Below, in pieces: positions 1-6,394 of a stretch of DNA of 8,609 nucleotides. Source of the stretch: Roseomonas sp. (GTDB taxonomy: Bacteria; Pseudomonadota; Alphaproteobacteria; Acetobacterales; Acetobacteraceae); assembly GCA_020249415.1 (NCBI GenBank), contig JADCFR010000523.1, positions 1-8,609 of the forward strand. Direction: 5' to 3'. Made by a program: the position numbers and the translations under genes. Position 1 is the stretch's first letter. The number at the start of each line of letters is the position of its first letter. Under the pieces are notes generated by a model that ran no database searches, was not told the origin of the DNA, and saw only the letters and a program-made list of their open reading frames with translations.

Positions 1-353
1 CGCCACAGGATCAGCATATCCAGATAACCATTGCCGAGCGCATGGCGGCGCAGCGCCTGGAAACGCGCCGCCCCAGGCGGCGGGAAAAGCCGCGGGCGAT
101 CCGCGATGCTGTCCAGATATTCGCAAATCACCAGCGAGTCATACAGGATCGTTCCATCATCCAGCAGCAGGGTTGGAATCTTGCCAAGGGGATTGTCGCT
201 CAACAGCCCCCGGTTGATCTCGCTCAGCGCAACCCGCGTGCGTGTGGTTGCGATCTGATCCGCCAACCCCAATTCATGCGCGGCGATCATTACCTTGCGC
301 ACAAAGGGGGAGCGTGGCGACCAATGCAGACGCAACTTGCTGGTTTCGGCCAT
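1..353 (-). CDS. Glutathione S-transferase, YibF-like, N-terminal part (runs off left edge)
   Basis: The 117 visible residues form a thioredoxin-fold GST N-terminal domain and the beginning of the helical domain. Near the N-terminus is SPRSPFVRKV, the usual strand-turn-helix with the glutathione-site Ser/Pro. The cis-proline motif follows as NPLGKIPTL, and then YDSLVICEYLD, where DS occupies the place of the family ES/DS that binds the gamma-glutamyl group. The pattern (SPFVRK, NPLGK-P, DS-I-EYL) fits E. coli YibF-type GSTs as I remember them; the substrate is not predictable. The start is ATG at 353-351; TTCC at 360-363 reads GGAA on the coding strand, a weak ribosome binding site, and a better AGAGG lies about 19 bases upstream. 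The gene follows the Bug receptor on the same strand after a 65-base gap, so the two may be cotranscribed. The C-terminal domain lies outside the window. Confidence 0.88.
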   Translation of the reverse strand, partial: MAETSKLRLHWSPRSPFVRKVMIAAHELGLADQIATTRTRVALSEINRGLLSDNPLGKIPTLLLDDGTILYDSLVICEYLDSIADRPRLFPPPGAARFQALRRHALGNGYLDMLILW

Positions 354-418
354 GGGCAATTCCGATCCGTTTCCTCTGGTGCAAGCTTCCGCTCTCAGAC
401 CCAGCCTGTCCAGCCTTG

Positions 419-1390
419 TCAGCTTATGGAAAGCCCAGTCGCGGCCACAATGCGCCGCGCGACTTCGCGGTCCTTGGCAATCACTGCCTGATAGGCAGCG
501 GGTGAGGAAATGATCGGGTCCGCCCCGGTCGCTTCCAGCCGTGCTTGAATGGAAGGGTCTTTCAGCGCGTGATGAATGGCCGCGACAAAGCGATTCTGTA
601 CCGCTTCCGGCGTGCCGGCCGGCGCAAAACATCCCGTCCAGGACACCAGATCATAGCCCGGATAGGTCTCAGCGATCACGGGAATTTGGCGAAGGCTGGC
701 TTGCCTTTCGGCAGCGGTGCTGGCCAGCAATGTGGTGCCGCGTTCCACGGCGGGCTTCAGGCTGGAAAAGGAGATCATGCCAGCATCCAAGCGCCCACCG
801 GCCAATTCGCGCGCCACATCGGCGCCGCCGCGATAGGGGATGTGTTCCAGCTTGATGCCGGCCATCAATTGCAGCAATTCGCCCATGAAATGGCCGATAT
901 GCGCGACCCCTGGCGTGCCATAGGTGATCTCGCCAGGGCGGCGCTTGGCTTCCGCCACAAACCCGGCCAGGTCACGCGCCGGAAAACCTGCGCGCACGCC
1001 GAGCATATAGGGCTGGGTAGTGACCTGCACGACGGGAATGAAGGCGGTGGTATAGTCAATCGGCAGGCTCCGGCTCACCAGCGGCAGGGTCGCGAAGGTC
1101 GCACCTTCAAACAGGAAGGTGTGCCCATCAGCCGGGCTTTGCGCCACGGCCATGGCGCCGATGGAACCCGATGCGCCGGTGCGGTTTTCAATGATGAAGG
1201 ATTGGCCGAGATGTTCCGCCACTTTAGGTTGAATGATGCGCGCAATCGTATCCGCGACACCGCCCGCGCTATAGGGCACAATCAGGCGCACGGGCCGATC
1301 CGGATAACTGCCCTGCGCCCAAGCCTGCCGGGCCAGATAAGGTGCCGCCAATCCAAAGGCTACCAGCCCGCGCCGCGTGATCCGCGCCAT
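419..1390 (-). CDS. Tripartite tricarboxylate transporter substrate-binding protein (Bug/TctC family)
   Basis: This is a 323-residue periplasmic binding protein, the usual length for Bug receptors. The N-terminus has a twin-arginine-like start (TRRGLVA, residues 5-11), a hydrophobic stretch and a likely cleavage site AWA|Q at residues 25/26, so export by Tat or Sec is expected. Family landmarks are PVRLIVPYSAGG (33-44), IENRTGASGSIGA (67-79), YGTPG (157-161), HIPYRGGA (183-190) and the late SWTGCFAPAGTP segment. Bug proteins bind small carboxylates, sometimes as orphans without adjacent TctA/TctB membrane subunits, and none are seen here. The start is well supported: GGGGAGG lies about 6 bases before ATG at 1390-1388. 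It is divergent from the leuC-type gene and upstream of a GST. I infer that it captures the carboxylate acted on by the hydratase; the ligand itself cannot be read from sequence. Confidence 0.93.
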   Translation of the reverse strand: MARITRRGLVAFGLAAPYLARQAWAQGSYPDRPVRLIVPYSAGGVADTIARIIQPKVAEHLGQSFIIENRTGASGSIGAMAVAQSPADGHTFLFEGATFATLPLVSRSLPIDYTTAFIPVVQVTTQPYMLGVRAGFPARDLAGFVAEAKRRPGEITYGTPGVAHIGHFMGELLQLMAGIKLEHIPYRGGADVARELAGGRLDAGMISFSSLKPAVERGTTLLASTAAERQASLRQIPVIAETYPGYDLVSWTGCFAPAGTPEAVQNRFVAAIHHALKDPSIQARLEATGADPIISSPAAYQAVIAKDREVARRIVAATGLSIS

Positions 1391-1490
1391 CCTATTCCTC
1401 CCCAGCTTGACCGCGCATCATTGGCGCGGCGTGATAGGGCCAGACGGTGCGGCGCCAGCGGTGCCGCCGTCAAGCATTCGGGGGAAGCAC
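1391..1490. promoter_or_regulatory. Divergent promoter region with an inverted GCTTGAC pair
   Basis: The 100 bases separate the minus-strand receptor start from the plus-strand leuC-type start, so both promoters must lie here or within the genes. GCTTGAC occurs at 1405-1411 and its reverse complement GTCAAGC at 1469-1475; with flanking bases the match is 9 of 10. The centres are 64 bases apart, about six helical turns. The TTGAC cores could be outward or inward -35 elements or a pair of operator half-sites. I found no convincing -10 hexamer at 17 bases from either copy. The leuC-type ribosome binding site GGGGGAAG ends just before its ATG at 1491. Confidence 0.5.
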
Positions 1491-2894
1491 ATGGCCGCGA
1501 CATTATTCGACAAGATTTGGGACCCGCATGTGATCGCCGATCTTGGTTCCGGCTGGTCGCTGCTGCACTGCGACCGCGTGCTGCTGCATAATCTCTCCGG
1601 CGGGCGGGCGCTGCAAGAAGTGGGCGAAGCGGGTTATGCCGTGCCGCATCCTGAACTTGTCTTCGCGACACCCGATCACGCGGTGGCGACAACGCCGGGG
1701 CGCACAGCAGAAAGCTTTCCGAAAGGGGGCAAACTGATTGCCGGGCTACGCAAGCGGGCCGCCGAAACCGGGGTCAGGCTTTTTGATCTTGGGCAGGATG
1801 GCAATGGCATTGTGCATGTGATGGGGCCGGAGCTTGGCATTGTGCTGCCCGGCACTACGCTGGTGTGCGGTGATAGCCATACCTGCACCAATGGCGGGCT
1901 TGGCGCCTTGGCCTTTGGCATTGGCGCGTCGGAATTGCGCCATGTGCTGGCGACACAAACCCTGCCGCAGAAAAAGCCAAAGCGCATGCGCATTCGCTTT
2001 GAGGGCGCGGCGCCGGCAGGTGTCACGCCAAAGGATATGATCCTGCATGCCATTGGCCGTTTCGGCACCGGTGCGGGCACGGGTTACGCCGTGGAATATG
2101 CCGGTTCCGCAGTGCGCGCGCTATCTGTCGAAGGGCGCCTGACGCTTTGCAATCTTTCCATCGAAATGGGGGCGAAGATGGGCATGGTCGCCCCCGATGA
2201 TGTCACTTACGCATGGCTCGCTGGCCGGCGCTTCGCGCCCAAGGGCGCGGCCTGGGATGCGGCACTTCAGCATTGGCTGAGCCTGCCAAGTGACGCGGAT
2301 GCAGTCTTCGAATCCGATCTGCTGATTTCCATGGCGGATATCGCGCCGCAAATCACCTGGGGCACCAGCCCGGAACAGGTGCTGCCCGTCACAGGCCGCG
2401 TGCCCGACCCTGCCTCGGCACCTGATCCGATCCGTCGCGCCGCTCATGAAGCCGCTTTGGCCTATATGGACCTTAAGCCCGGTCAGCCGATTGCGGGCAC
2501 GAAGATTGATTGGGTTTTCATTGGTTCCTGCACCAATTCGCGGATCGAGGATTTGCGCGCCGCCGCCGCTGTGCTGCGTGGGCGCAAGGTGTCGCCGCAT
2601 GTCACGGCCTGGGTGGTGCCTGGATCGGAACGTGTGAAGAAGGAAGCCGAAGCCGAAGGGCTGGATGCGGCCTTCACCGCTGCCGGCTTTGAATGGCGCG
2701 AACCCGGTTGTGCGTTATGTGTCGCCGCCAATGGCGAAGCCGTGCCGCCGGGTGCGCGCTGCGTTTCCACGTCGAACCGCAATTTCGTGGGCCGTCAGGG
2801 GCCGGGGGCGCGCACGCATTTGGCGTCACCAGCCATGGCAGCAGCAGCAGCGCTGGCCGGCGCCATTGCCGATGTGCGGCAATACGCGGCGTAA
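1491..2894 (+). CDS. leuC: 3-isopropylmalate dehydratase-type hydro-lyase, large subunit (LeuC family)
   Basis: A 467-residue aconitase-superfamily large subunit, close to the 466 residues of E. coli LeuC. It binds a [4Fe-4S] cluster and, with the small subunit, dehydrates/rehydrates a 2- or 3-hydroxy acid in the cytoplasm. The cluster cysteines are visible at C347 (GSCTNS) and C407 and C410 (EPGCALC). Other landmarks are LFDKIW (5-10), CGDSHTCTNGG (126-136), SIEMGAKMGMVAPDD (223-237) and STSNRNFVGRQG (426-437). In that last motif V433 stands where biosynthetic LeuC, as I recall it, has Glu. The reading frame is open back to 1377, but ATG at 1491 has the only good ribosome binding site (GGGGGAAG) and gives the family N-terminus. 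The small subunit follows after 16 bases. No leuA or leuB is adjacent and a Bug receptor is divergent, so this is probably a catabolic paralog rather than the leucine enzyme. Family assignment is firm; substrate is open. Confidence 0.93.
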   Translation: MAATLFDKIWDPHVIADLGSGWSLLHCDRVLLHNLSGGRALQEVGEAGYAVPHPELVFATPDHAVATTPGRTAESFPKGGKLIAGLRKRAAETGVRLFDLGQDGNGIVHVMGPELGIVLPGTTLVCGDSHTCTNGGLGALAFGIGASELRHVLATQTLPQKKPKRMRIRFEGAAPAGVTPKDMILHAIGRFGTGAGTGYAVEYAGSAVRALSVEGRLTLCNLSIEMGAKMGMVAPDDVTYAWLAGRRFAPKGAAWDAALQHWLSLPSDADAVFESDLLISMADIAPQITWGTSPEQVLPVTGRVPDPASAPDPIRRAAHEAALAYMDLKPGQPIAGTKIDWVFIGSCTNSRIEDLRAAAAVLRGRKVSPHVTAWVVPGSERVKKEAEAEGLDAAFTAAGFEWREPGCALCVAANGEAVPPGARCVSTSNRNFVGRQGPGARTHLASPAMAAAAALAGAIADVRQYAA

Positions 2895-2910
2895 GGCAGG
2901 GGCAGAGATC

Positions 2911-3537
2911 ATGGAAAAATTCACCAAACTTGCCGGCCCCGCCGCGCCCTTGATGCGCGCCAATGTGGATACGGATCTGATCATTCGCATCCAGCGCCTG
3001 GTCGGCACCGGGCGCACCGGGCTTGGGCCTTATGCCTTCGAAAATCTGCGCTTCCTGCCGGATGGTTCGGAAAATCCCGATTTCGTGCTGAACAAGCCGG
3101 CCTATCGCGAAGCGCCCATTCTGCTGGCGGGGGCCAATTTCGGCTGTGGATCATCGCGCGAAGGTGCCGTTTGGGCGCTGATGGGCGCGGGCATTCGCTG
3201 CGTGATTGCGCCAAGCTTCGGCGATATCTTCCACAATAACTGCTTCCAGAACGGCCTGCTGCCGATTGCCCTGCCCGAGGAAGTTGTGAAGCAAATCGCC
3301 GCCGAGACGGAAGCGAGCCAAGCTGCGCGCCATACTGCGATTGATCTGGTGCGCCAGGTGGTGATCACCCCGGAAGGTGCCGAAATTCCCTTCAGCATTG
3401 ATGCGCGCAAGCGTGATGCGCTGCTGGAAGGGCTGGATGATATTGCGCTGACACTGCGCCTCAAGGATCAGATCGCTGCCTGGCAGGCCGCGGATCGCGC
3501 CAAGCGCGGCTGGGTCTGGGACAGTGTGAAGTTTTAG
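2911..3537 (+). CDS. leuD: 3-isopropylmalate dehydratase-type hydro-lyase, small subunit (LeuD family)
   Basis: A 208-residue swivel-domain subunit that pairs with the preceding large subunit; E. coli LeuD is about 200 residues. Clear landmarks are NVDTD (18-22), PDFVLN (56-61), NFGCGSSRE (76-84), APSFGDIF (100-107) and the C-terminal GLDDIALTL. Two segments depart from the leucine enzyme. The substrate loop after DTD reads LIIRIQRL, where E. coli has AIIPKQFL, placing Arg at 26 and 29 instead of Pro and an aromatic residue. GSSRE is followed by GAVWAL instead of HAPWAL. These changes suggest a different substrate, perhaps a methylmalate, citramalate or other short hydroxy acid. ATG at 2911 gives the family N-terminus; the frame is open further upstream but would overlap leuC. 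The stop codon overlaps the convergent lipoprotein stop. Confidence 0.93.
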   Translation: MEKFTKLAGPAAPLMRANVDTDLIIRIQRLVGTGRTGLGPYAFENLRFLPDGSENPDFVLNKPAYREAPILLAGANFGCGSSREGAVWALMGAGIRCVIAPSFGDIFHNNCFQNGLLPIALPEEVVKQIAAETEASQAARHTAIDLVRQVVITPEGAEIPFSIDARKRDALLEGLDDIALTLRLKDQIAAWQAADRAKRGWVWDSVKF

Positions 3538-4184
3538 CGGGCGCCTGATCGGCCCGCCTCAGCGCCCTCCACCGCCACTTCCAAGCGAAGCGGCGGCACA
3601 TCGCGCCCGATCCATTGTTCTGAGCGAATCAGCACGCGATCGGCCTCGCGAAACCAGAAGCGATTGGTGAAAAACGCCGCACCCTCACAAATCTCCACGC
3701 GTTCAATCACGCCGCCAATGGCGGGTTCCTCCGCCTCAATCCGGCATTGCACCACCTGGCCAAAGCGCATCTGTTCCGGGCGCCCCTCAGCGCCGGAAAG
3801 ATCGAAACTATGCCCAAGGCGGATGGGGGCCGGGCCAAGGGGGGCAGAACGGCGCAACGGGTCCTCACCGATTGGCGCGCTGGCCAGCAGCATGGTCGGA
3901 AGGCCAGCCGTCGCCACCACCCGCGCGCCCTCGGTCACAAAAACAAACCCTTGATCCATGCGCCAAAAGCGGCGCGGCCCTTCTTCGCGCACCGGGCGGG
4001 CTGGTCCCGCATCCTGGCCGAGTTCCGCCCAAAGCGCCCGGCCCGGTGGTGGCGCGGCCAAGGGCGCCAATTGCTCGGGCGGCACCATTTGGCCCGCCGG
4101 CGGGGGGCTGCCAATCAGCCCACCGCCGCCCAGCACGCCGCAACCGCCCAGCATCAGGGCCAATGACAATGAAACTGCCTTCAT
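3534..4184 (-). CDS. YjbF-like outer-membrane lipoprotein
   Basis: A 216-residue probable lipoprotein. The first 15 residues form a short signal ending in the lipobox LGGC (12-15), so Cys15 would be lipidated. A Gly/Pro/Ala-rich linker runs to about residue 70. The folded part begins with RRFWRMDQGFVFVTEGARVV and ATAGLP (71-96) and ends with NRFWFREADRVLIRSEQWIG (174-193). These two blocks resemble the YjbF/GfcB family, whose members carry a W-G-hydrophobic-GR-v-T-GL block and a late S-x-Q-x-IG block and are linked to exopolysaccharide or capsule export. None of the usual partners (YjbE, YjbG, YjbH) is nearby, so this copy is an orphan. The start ATG at 4184-4182 gives the signal peptide directly but lacks an obvious Shine-Dalgarno. 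It is divergent from the CBS-BON gene. The lipoprotein call is firm, the family moderate. Confidence 0.7.
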   Translation of the reverse strand: MKAVSLSLALMLGGCGVLGGGGLIGSPPPAGQMVPPEQLAPLAAPPPGRALWAELGQDAGPARPVREEGPRRFWRMDQGFVFVTEGARVVATAGLPTMLLASAPIGEDPLRRSAPLGPAPIRLGHSFDLSGAEGRPEQMRFGQVVQCRIEAEEPAIGGVIERVEICEGAAFFTNRFWFREADRVLIRSEQWIGRDVPPLRLEVAVEGAEAGRSGAR

Positions 4185-4211
4185 AAGGCAAGCTTCGCAT
4201 ATTCGCCCCTG

Positions 4212-4232
4212 GGTTGCGAGAACCCCGCAACC
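4212..4232. repeat. Perfect 7-bp inverted repeat next to the FNR-type box
   Basis: GGTTGCG at 4212-4218 and CGCAACC at 4226-4232 are exact reverse complements separated by 7 bases. The right arm ends one base before the TTGAC-N4-GTCAA box. It lies in the divergent gap between the lipoprotein and CBS-BON genes, upstream of both likely transcription starts, so an operator for a dimeric repressor or co-activator is more likely than an RNA hairpin. No T-run follows on either strand, so a terminator is unlikely. Confidence 0.55.
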
Positions 4233-4233
4233 A

Positions 4234-4247
4234 TTGACCTACGTCAA
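4234..4247. promoter_or_regulatory. FNR/FixK-type operator, TTGAC-N4-GTCAA
   Basis: TTGAC at 4234-4238, spacer CTAC, GTCAA at 4243-4247: a perfect 14-base dyad that fits the TTGA-N6-TCAA consensus of FNR/FixK/Dnr regulators (CRP-FNR superfamily). Its centre (4240.5) lies almost exactly in the middle of the 116-base divergent gap. If used as a class II activator site at -41.5, transcription of the CBS-BON gene would start near 4282, giving a short leader of about 19 bases that still includes the GAGGAGGG ribosome binding site (4287-4294). It could also act on the lipoprotein promoter. Which regulator binds, and the oxygen response, are inference. Confidence 0.65.
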
Positions 4248-4300
4248 GAAATCCCGGCGCGAAACCAGCTACCGGAGGGGCGCAATGAGGAGGGATCCAC

Positions 4301-4999
4301 ATGTCTACACTCACCGCCCGTGATCTGATGACCACTGAACTTGTCACCGTACCGCCCGAAACCCCCGTGATCGCCATGGCGCGGCTTCTGGCCGAACGCG
4401 GCATTTCCGCCGTGCCGGTGCTTGGCGCTGATGGCGCCCTGCTTGGCATGGTGACCGAGGCAGACCTGATCCGCCGCCTGGCCGGGGAGGAAGACAAGCC
4501 CGCTTCCTGGTTCAGCGGCCTGTTTGGCGACCCGGCGCGCGGTGCCGAGCATTACGCCCGCACCCATGGCGCCAAGGCGCGCGATATCATGACGGAAAAG
4601 CTGGTCACCGTGGCACCGGATGCGACCGCCGCGCATGTGGCGCAAATCATGGAACAGCATGGCATTCGCCGCGTTTTGGTGGTCTCGGAAGGGCGGTTGC
4701 GTGGCCTGATCAGTCGGGCCGATCTGCTGCGTGCCCTGCTGCTGCCGCCCGAAAAATCCGATGGCATCCCGGATGAGCGTATTCGCGCCGCGGTGATCGC
4801 CGCCATGCGCAAGGAACCCTGGGCCGATACCTATTACATCATGGTGGATGTGAAGGATGGCGCGGTGACCTTCCACGGCTTCTCCCGCTCGGATGCCATC
4901 AAGCGCGGCCTTCGGGTTCTGGCGGAGGGGGTGCCGGGGGTGAAATCGGTCACGGATGAGACGCAGCCGCTGCCGATGTATCTTTACGCGGCGAGCTGA
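4301..4999 (+). CDS. CBS-pair protein with C-terminal BON domain
   Basis: A 232-residue soluble protein. CBS motif 1 spans about residues 5-60 (ARDLMTTELVTV ... LGMVTEADLIRRL) and CBS motif 2 about 92-147 (KARDIMTEKLVTV ... LRGLISRADLLRAL). Each has the M-T-x-x-x-V-T-V and G-[ML]-[VI]-[TS] landmarks of an adenosyl-nucleotide-binding Bateman module. Between them is a short linker with WFSGLFGDP. A BON-like domain follows at about 157-220, from DERIRAAV through GAVTFHGFSRS to GVPGVKSVTDE. Such proteins are thought to sense energy charge or redox state and dock to partners or lipid; the actual partner is unknown. ATG at 4301 has GAGGAGGG 6 bases upstream. The FNR/FixK-type box 53 bases before the start suggests induction at low oxygen, a setting in which CBS proteins are often regulated. 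No terminator is visible downstream. Confidence 0.92.
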   Translation: MSTLTARDLMTTELVTVPPETPVIAMARLLAERGISAVPVLGADGALLGMVTEADLIRRLAGEEDKPASWFSGLFGDPARGAEHYARTHGAKARDIMTEKLVTVAPDATAAHVAQIMEQHGIRRVLVVSEGRLRGLISRADLLRALLLPPEKSDGIPDERIRAAVIAAMRKEPWADTYYIMVDVKDGAVTFHGFSRSDAIKRGLRVLAEGVPGVKSVTDETQPLPMYLYAAS

Positions 5000-5390
5000 G
5001 GCGGTGTCCCCGGTCGAAAGATTCTTCACCAAATCCCCATCTGCAGTCTAGGTCGCCCGGTCAAAGCCTGCGTGGCTGTGTCGCCACAGGGCCACGTTCG
5101 CGCTTGGCTGTTTTCCGGGCGACAAGGCAATGATGCACCTGTTACGCTTCTGCCCCGTTCGACGTGGCGAAGAAGGTAAACAGCCGCTGCATGTTACGAG
5201 GCCGAAATCCAGTCTGCCACCTTGCTTGCCCAAAGGGTCGGAGTCCGATGGACGAAACCGGCCGTGCGCAGGAATTTTCGATAGGTCCCCACCAAACCGC
5301 AGCCAAAAGTCAACCCTAGGCTGAAGCAAATTCTCCGTATCCAGCCCGCCAGCCGGTCTCAAGGCGTTTAACGAGGGACAAGTATCCACT
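5000..5390. other. Gene-less stretch between convergent CBS-BON and LysR genes
   Basis: I see no credible gene in these 391 bases. A 113-codon minus-strand frame (5389-5048) and a 64-codon plus-strand frame overlap each other, lack recognisable domains and have no good ribosome binding site. The only structure I can point to is an imperfect hairpin at 5072-5095: outer arms GTGGC/GCCAC, inner arms TGTG/CACA, loop TCGC and a two-base GG bulge. It has no following T-run, so it is not a classical terminator. The stretch could be the eroded left border of the inserted LysR-LysE module. Confidence 0.45.
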
Positions 5391-6284
5391 TCAATTGGCA
5401 GACGATGCGACAGTCTCCAGCTTACTCACAAACAGGCGCAGACCGCGATCGAGAGCGCGATCGCGACGCAAAACCACCCCCAAACTTCGATGCGCGGCTG
5501 GCCGAAGTCTTTTACGCACCGCTCCAGGTACGTCAGTAGCTAGTGCCATGCCAGGAAGCACCGCAGCCCCAAGACCGGATGCAACCAGAACCTTGATCGC
5601 CTCGACGCTTCCAAGCTCCATCACTGGGGCAGGGATCACCGAGGCTTTTCGGAACCAATCATCGGTCGCCACCCGCGTATTCCCGTCAGCATCGTAGAGG
5701 ATAAGCGGCAGCGAGCTCAACTGCGAAGCCGTGACGGCGTCACCAAGCAGCGCCATTTCGTTCGGAACCAGCGCCAGCAAGGGATCGCGAAGCACAACGC
5801 GGGAGGTCAACATCGGATTTGGCGGAACAGGCAATGTGACTAATCCGACGTCCAACTCTCCTGTCTCAATGTGACGAACAATATCCGAGGTGTTGCCGAT
5901 GCTGATGGCGAGGCGAAGCTGCGGCATGGTTGACCGAACAAGCGAAAGGACGGGTGGCATTAGGTAGATGCAAGCGGTAGCGCCCATCCCGACTCTGAGA
6001 GGCGCTATCTGGCCATCGCGATAATCGCCGGTGGCAGCTACGCCATCGCGCACTGCGGCCAACGCGCGACGCACCGGCCCCAAGAAAGCTTGCCCTGCAG
6101 ACGTTACCCGCATCCGCCTTCCCGACCTTTCGAGGAGGCGCGCGCCAATCAGTGCCTCCAATTCGCGCAGACTCTGGCTGACCGCCGGTTGGGAGACGCC
6201 TAATTCCCGTGCTGCAGCAGTCAAACTCTCGGTCTCTGCGGCCAAAACAAAAACCTGCAGATGACGAAACTTGATGCCTTCCAT
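5391..6284 (-). CDS. LysR-type transcriptional regulator, divergent from a LysE exporter
   Basis: A 297-residue LTTR, the usual length. The N-terminal winged helix-turn-helix is clear: FRHLQVFVLAAET (6-18), LTAAARELGVSQPAVSQSLR (21-40) and ELEALIGARLLER (41-53). The linker helix follows and the type 2 periplasmic-binding-like effector domain starts near residue 95 (PLRVGMGATA), with GELDVGLVTLP (142-152) and ASGLGAAVLPGMAL (235-248) as typical elements. The frame extends to 6386, but ATG at 6284-6282 has AAGGAG 7 bases upstream and gives the correct domain start, so the extra 34 residues are rejected. It is transcribed away from the LysE-family gene, the same layout as LysG-LysE and ArgP-ArgO, so it probably activates that exporter in response to an amino-acid-like effector. 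Codon use is more mixed than in the flanking housekeeping genes. Confidence 0.93.
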   Translation of the reverse strand: MEGIKFRHLQVFVLAAETESLTAAARELGVSQPAVSQSLRELEALIGARLLERSGRRMRVTSAGQAFLGPVRRALAAVRDGVAATGDYRDGQIAPLRVGMGATACIYLMPPVLSLVRSTMPQLRLAISIGNTSDIVRHIETGELDVGLVTLPVPPNPMLTSRVVLRDPLLALVPNEMALLGDAVTASQLSSLPLILYDADGNTRVATDDWFRKASVIPAPVMELGSVEAIKVLVASGLGAAVLPGMALATDVPGAVRKRLRPAAHRSLGVVLRRDRALDRGLRLFVSKLETVASSAN

Positions 6285-6291
6285 CGCGCTA

Positions 6292-6297
6292 CTCCTT
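6292..6297 (-). promoter_or_regulatory. Ribosome binding site deciding the LysR start
   Basis: CTCCTT on the plus strand reads AAGGAG on the coding strand, with 7 bases to the ATG at 6284-6282. It outranks the upstream in-frame ATGs at 6386, 6380 and 6356, which lie in AT-rich sequence outside the LTTR fold. Confidence 0.8.
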
Positions 6298-6378
6298 GTA
6301 GGCCATCTGTTCGCTACGAGAGTTGAAAATTGAGAAGGTTCCTTTAAATAAGGCATGATTATTTTTTTGCCTAGATAC

Positions 6379-6394
6379 ATAATCAAAAGATTAT
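6379..6394. repeat. Perfect AT-rich palindrome, candidate LysR operator
   Basis: ATAATC (6379-6384) and GATTAT (6389-6394) are exact reverse complements around AAAA. The site is 95 bases upstream of the LysR start and 165 bases upstream of the small ORF that leads into lysE. That position suits an autoregulatory LTTR recognition site, although it does not itself match the T-N11-A consensus. Confidence 0.45.

Noticed and set aside
1377..1490. Upstream extension of the leuC-type gene by 38 codons
   Set aside because: The extra residues lie in the divergent promoter, lack LeuC similarity and would overlap the receptor gene; ATG 1491 has the ribosome binding site.
545..1591. Long plus-strand open frame of 348 codons opposite the Bug receptor
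   Set aside because: It is antisense to a clear family protein, has no domain and no credible ribosome binding site. Long antisense frames are common in GC-rich genes.
2121..2600. Minus-strand open frame of 159 codons inside leuC
   Set aside because: Shadow of the large-subunit gene; no start signals and no family pattern.
2665..2910. Upstream extension of the leuD-type gene into leuC
   Set aside because: The extension is an out-of-frame read of the leuC 3' end; LeuD similarity begins at ATG 2911.
4244..5032. Minus-strand open frame of 262 codons opposite the CBS-BON gene
   Set aside because: Rich in His, Gln, Gly and Arg with no motif, as expected for the shadow of a GC-rich coding frame; the opposite strand has two CBS motifs and a good start.
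5072..5095. Hairpin considered as a terminator for the CBS-BON gene or LysR gene
   Set aside because: No T-run on either strand and it is 70 or more bases from either stop codon.
5048..5389. 113-codon minus-strand ORF just after the LysR gene
   Set aside because: No ribosome binding site, no domain and mixed composition; more likely non-coding or eroded sequence.
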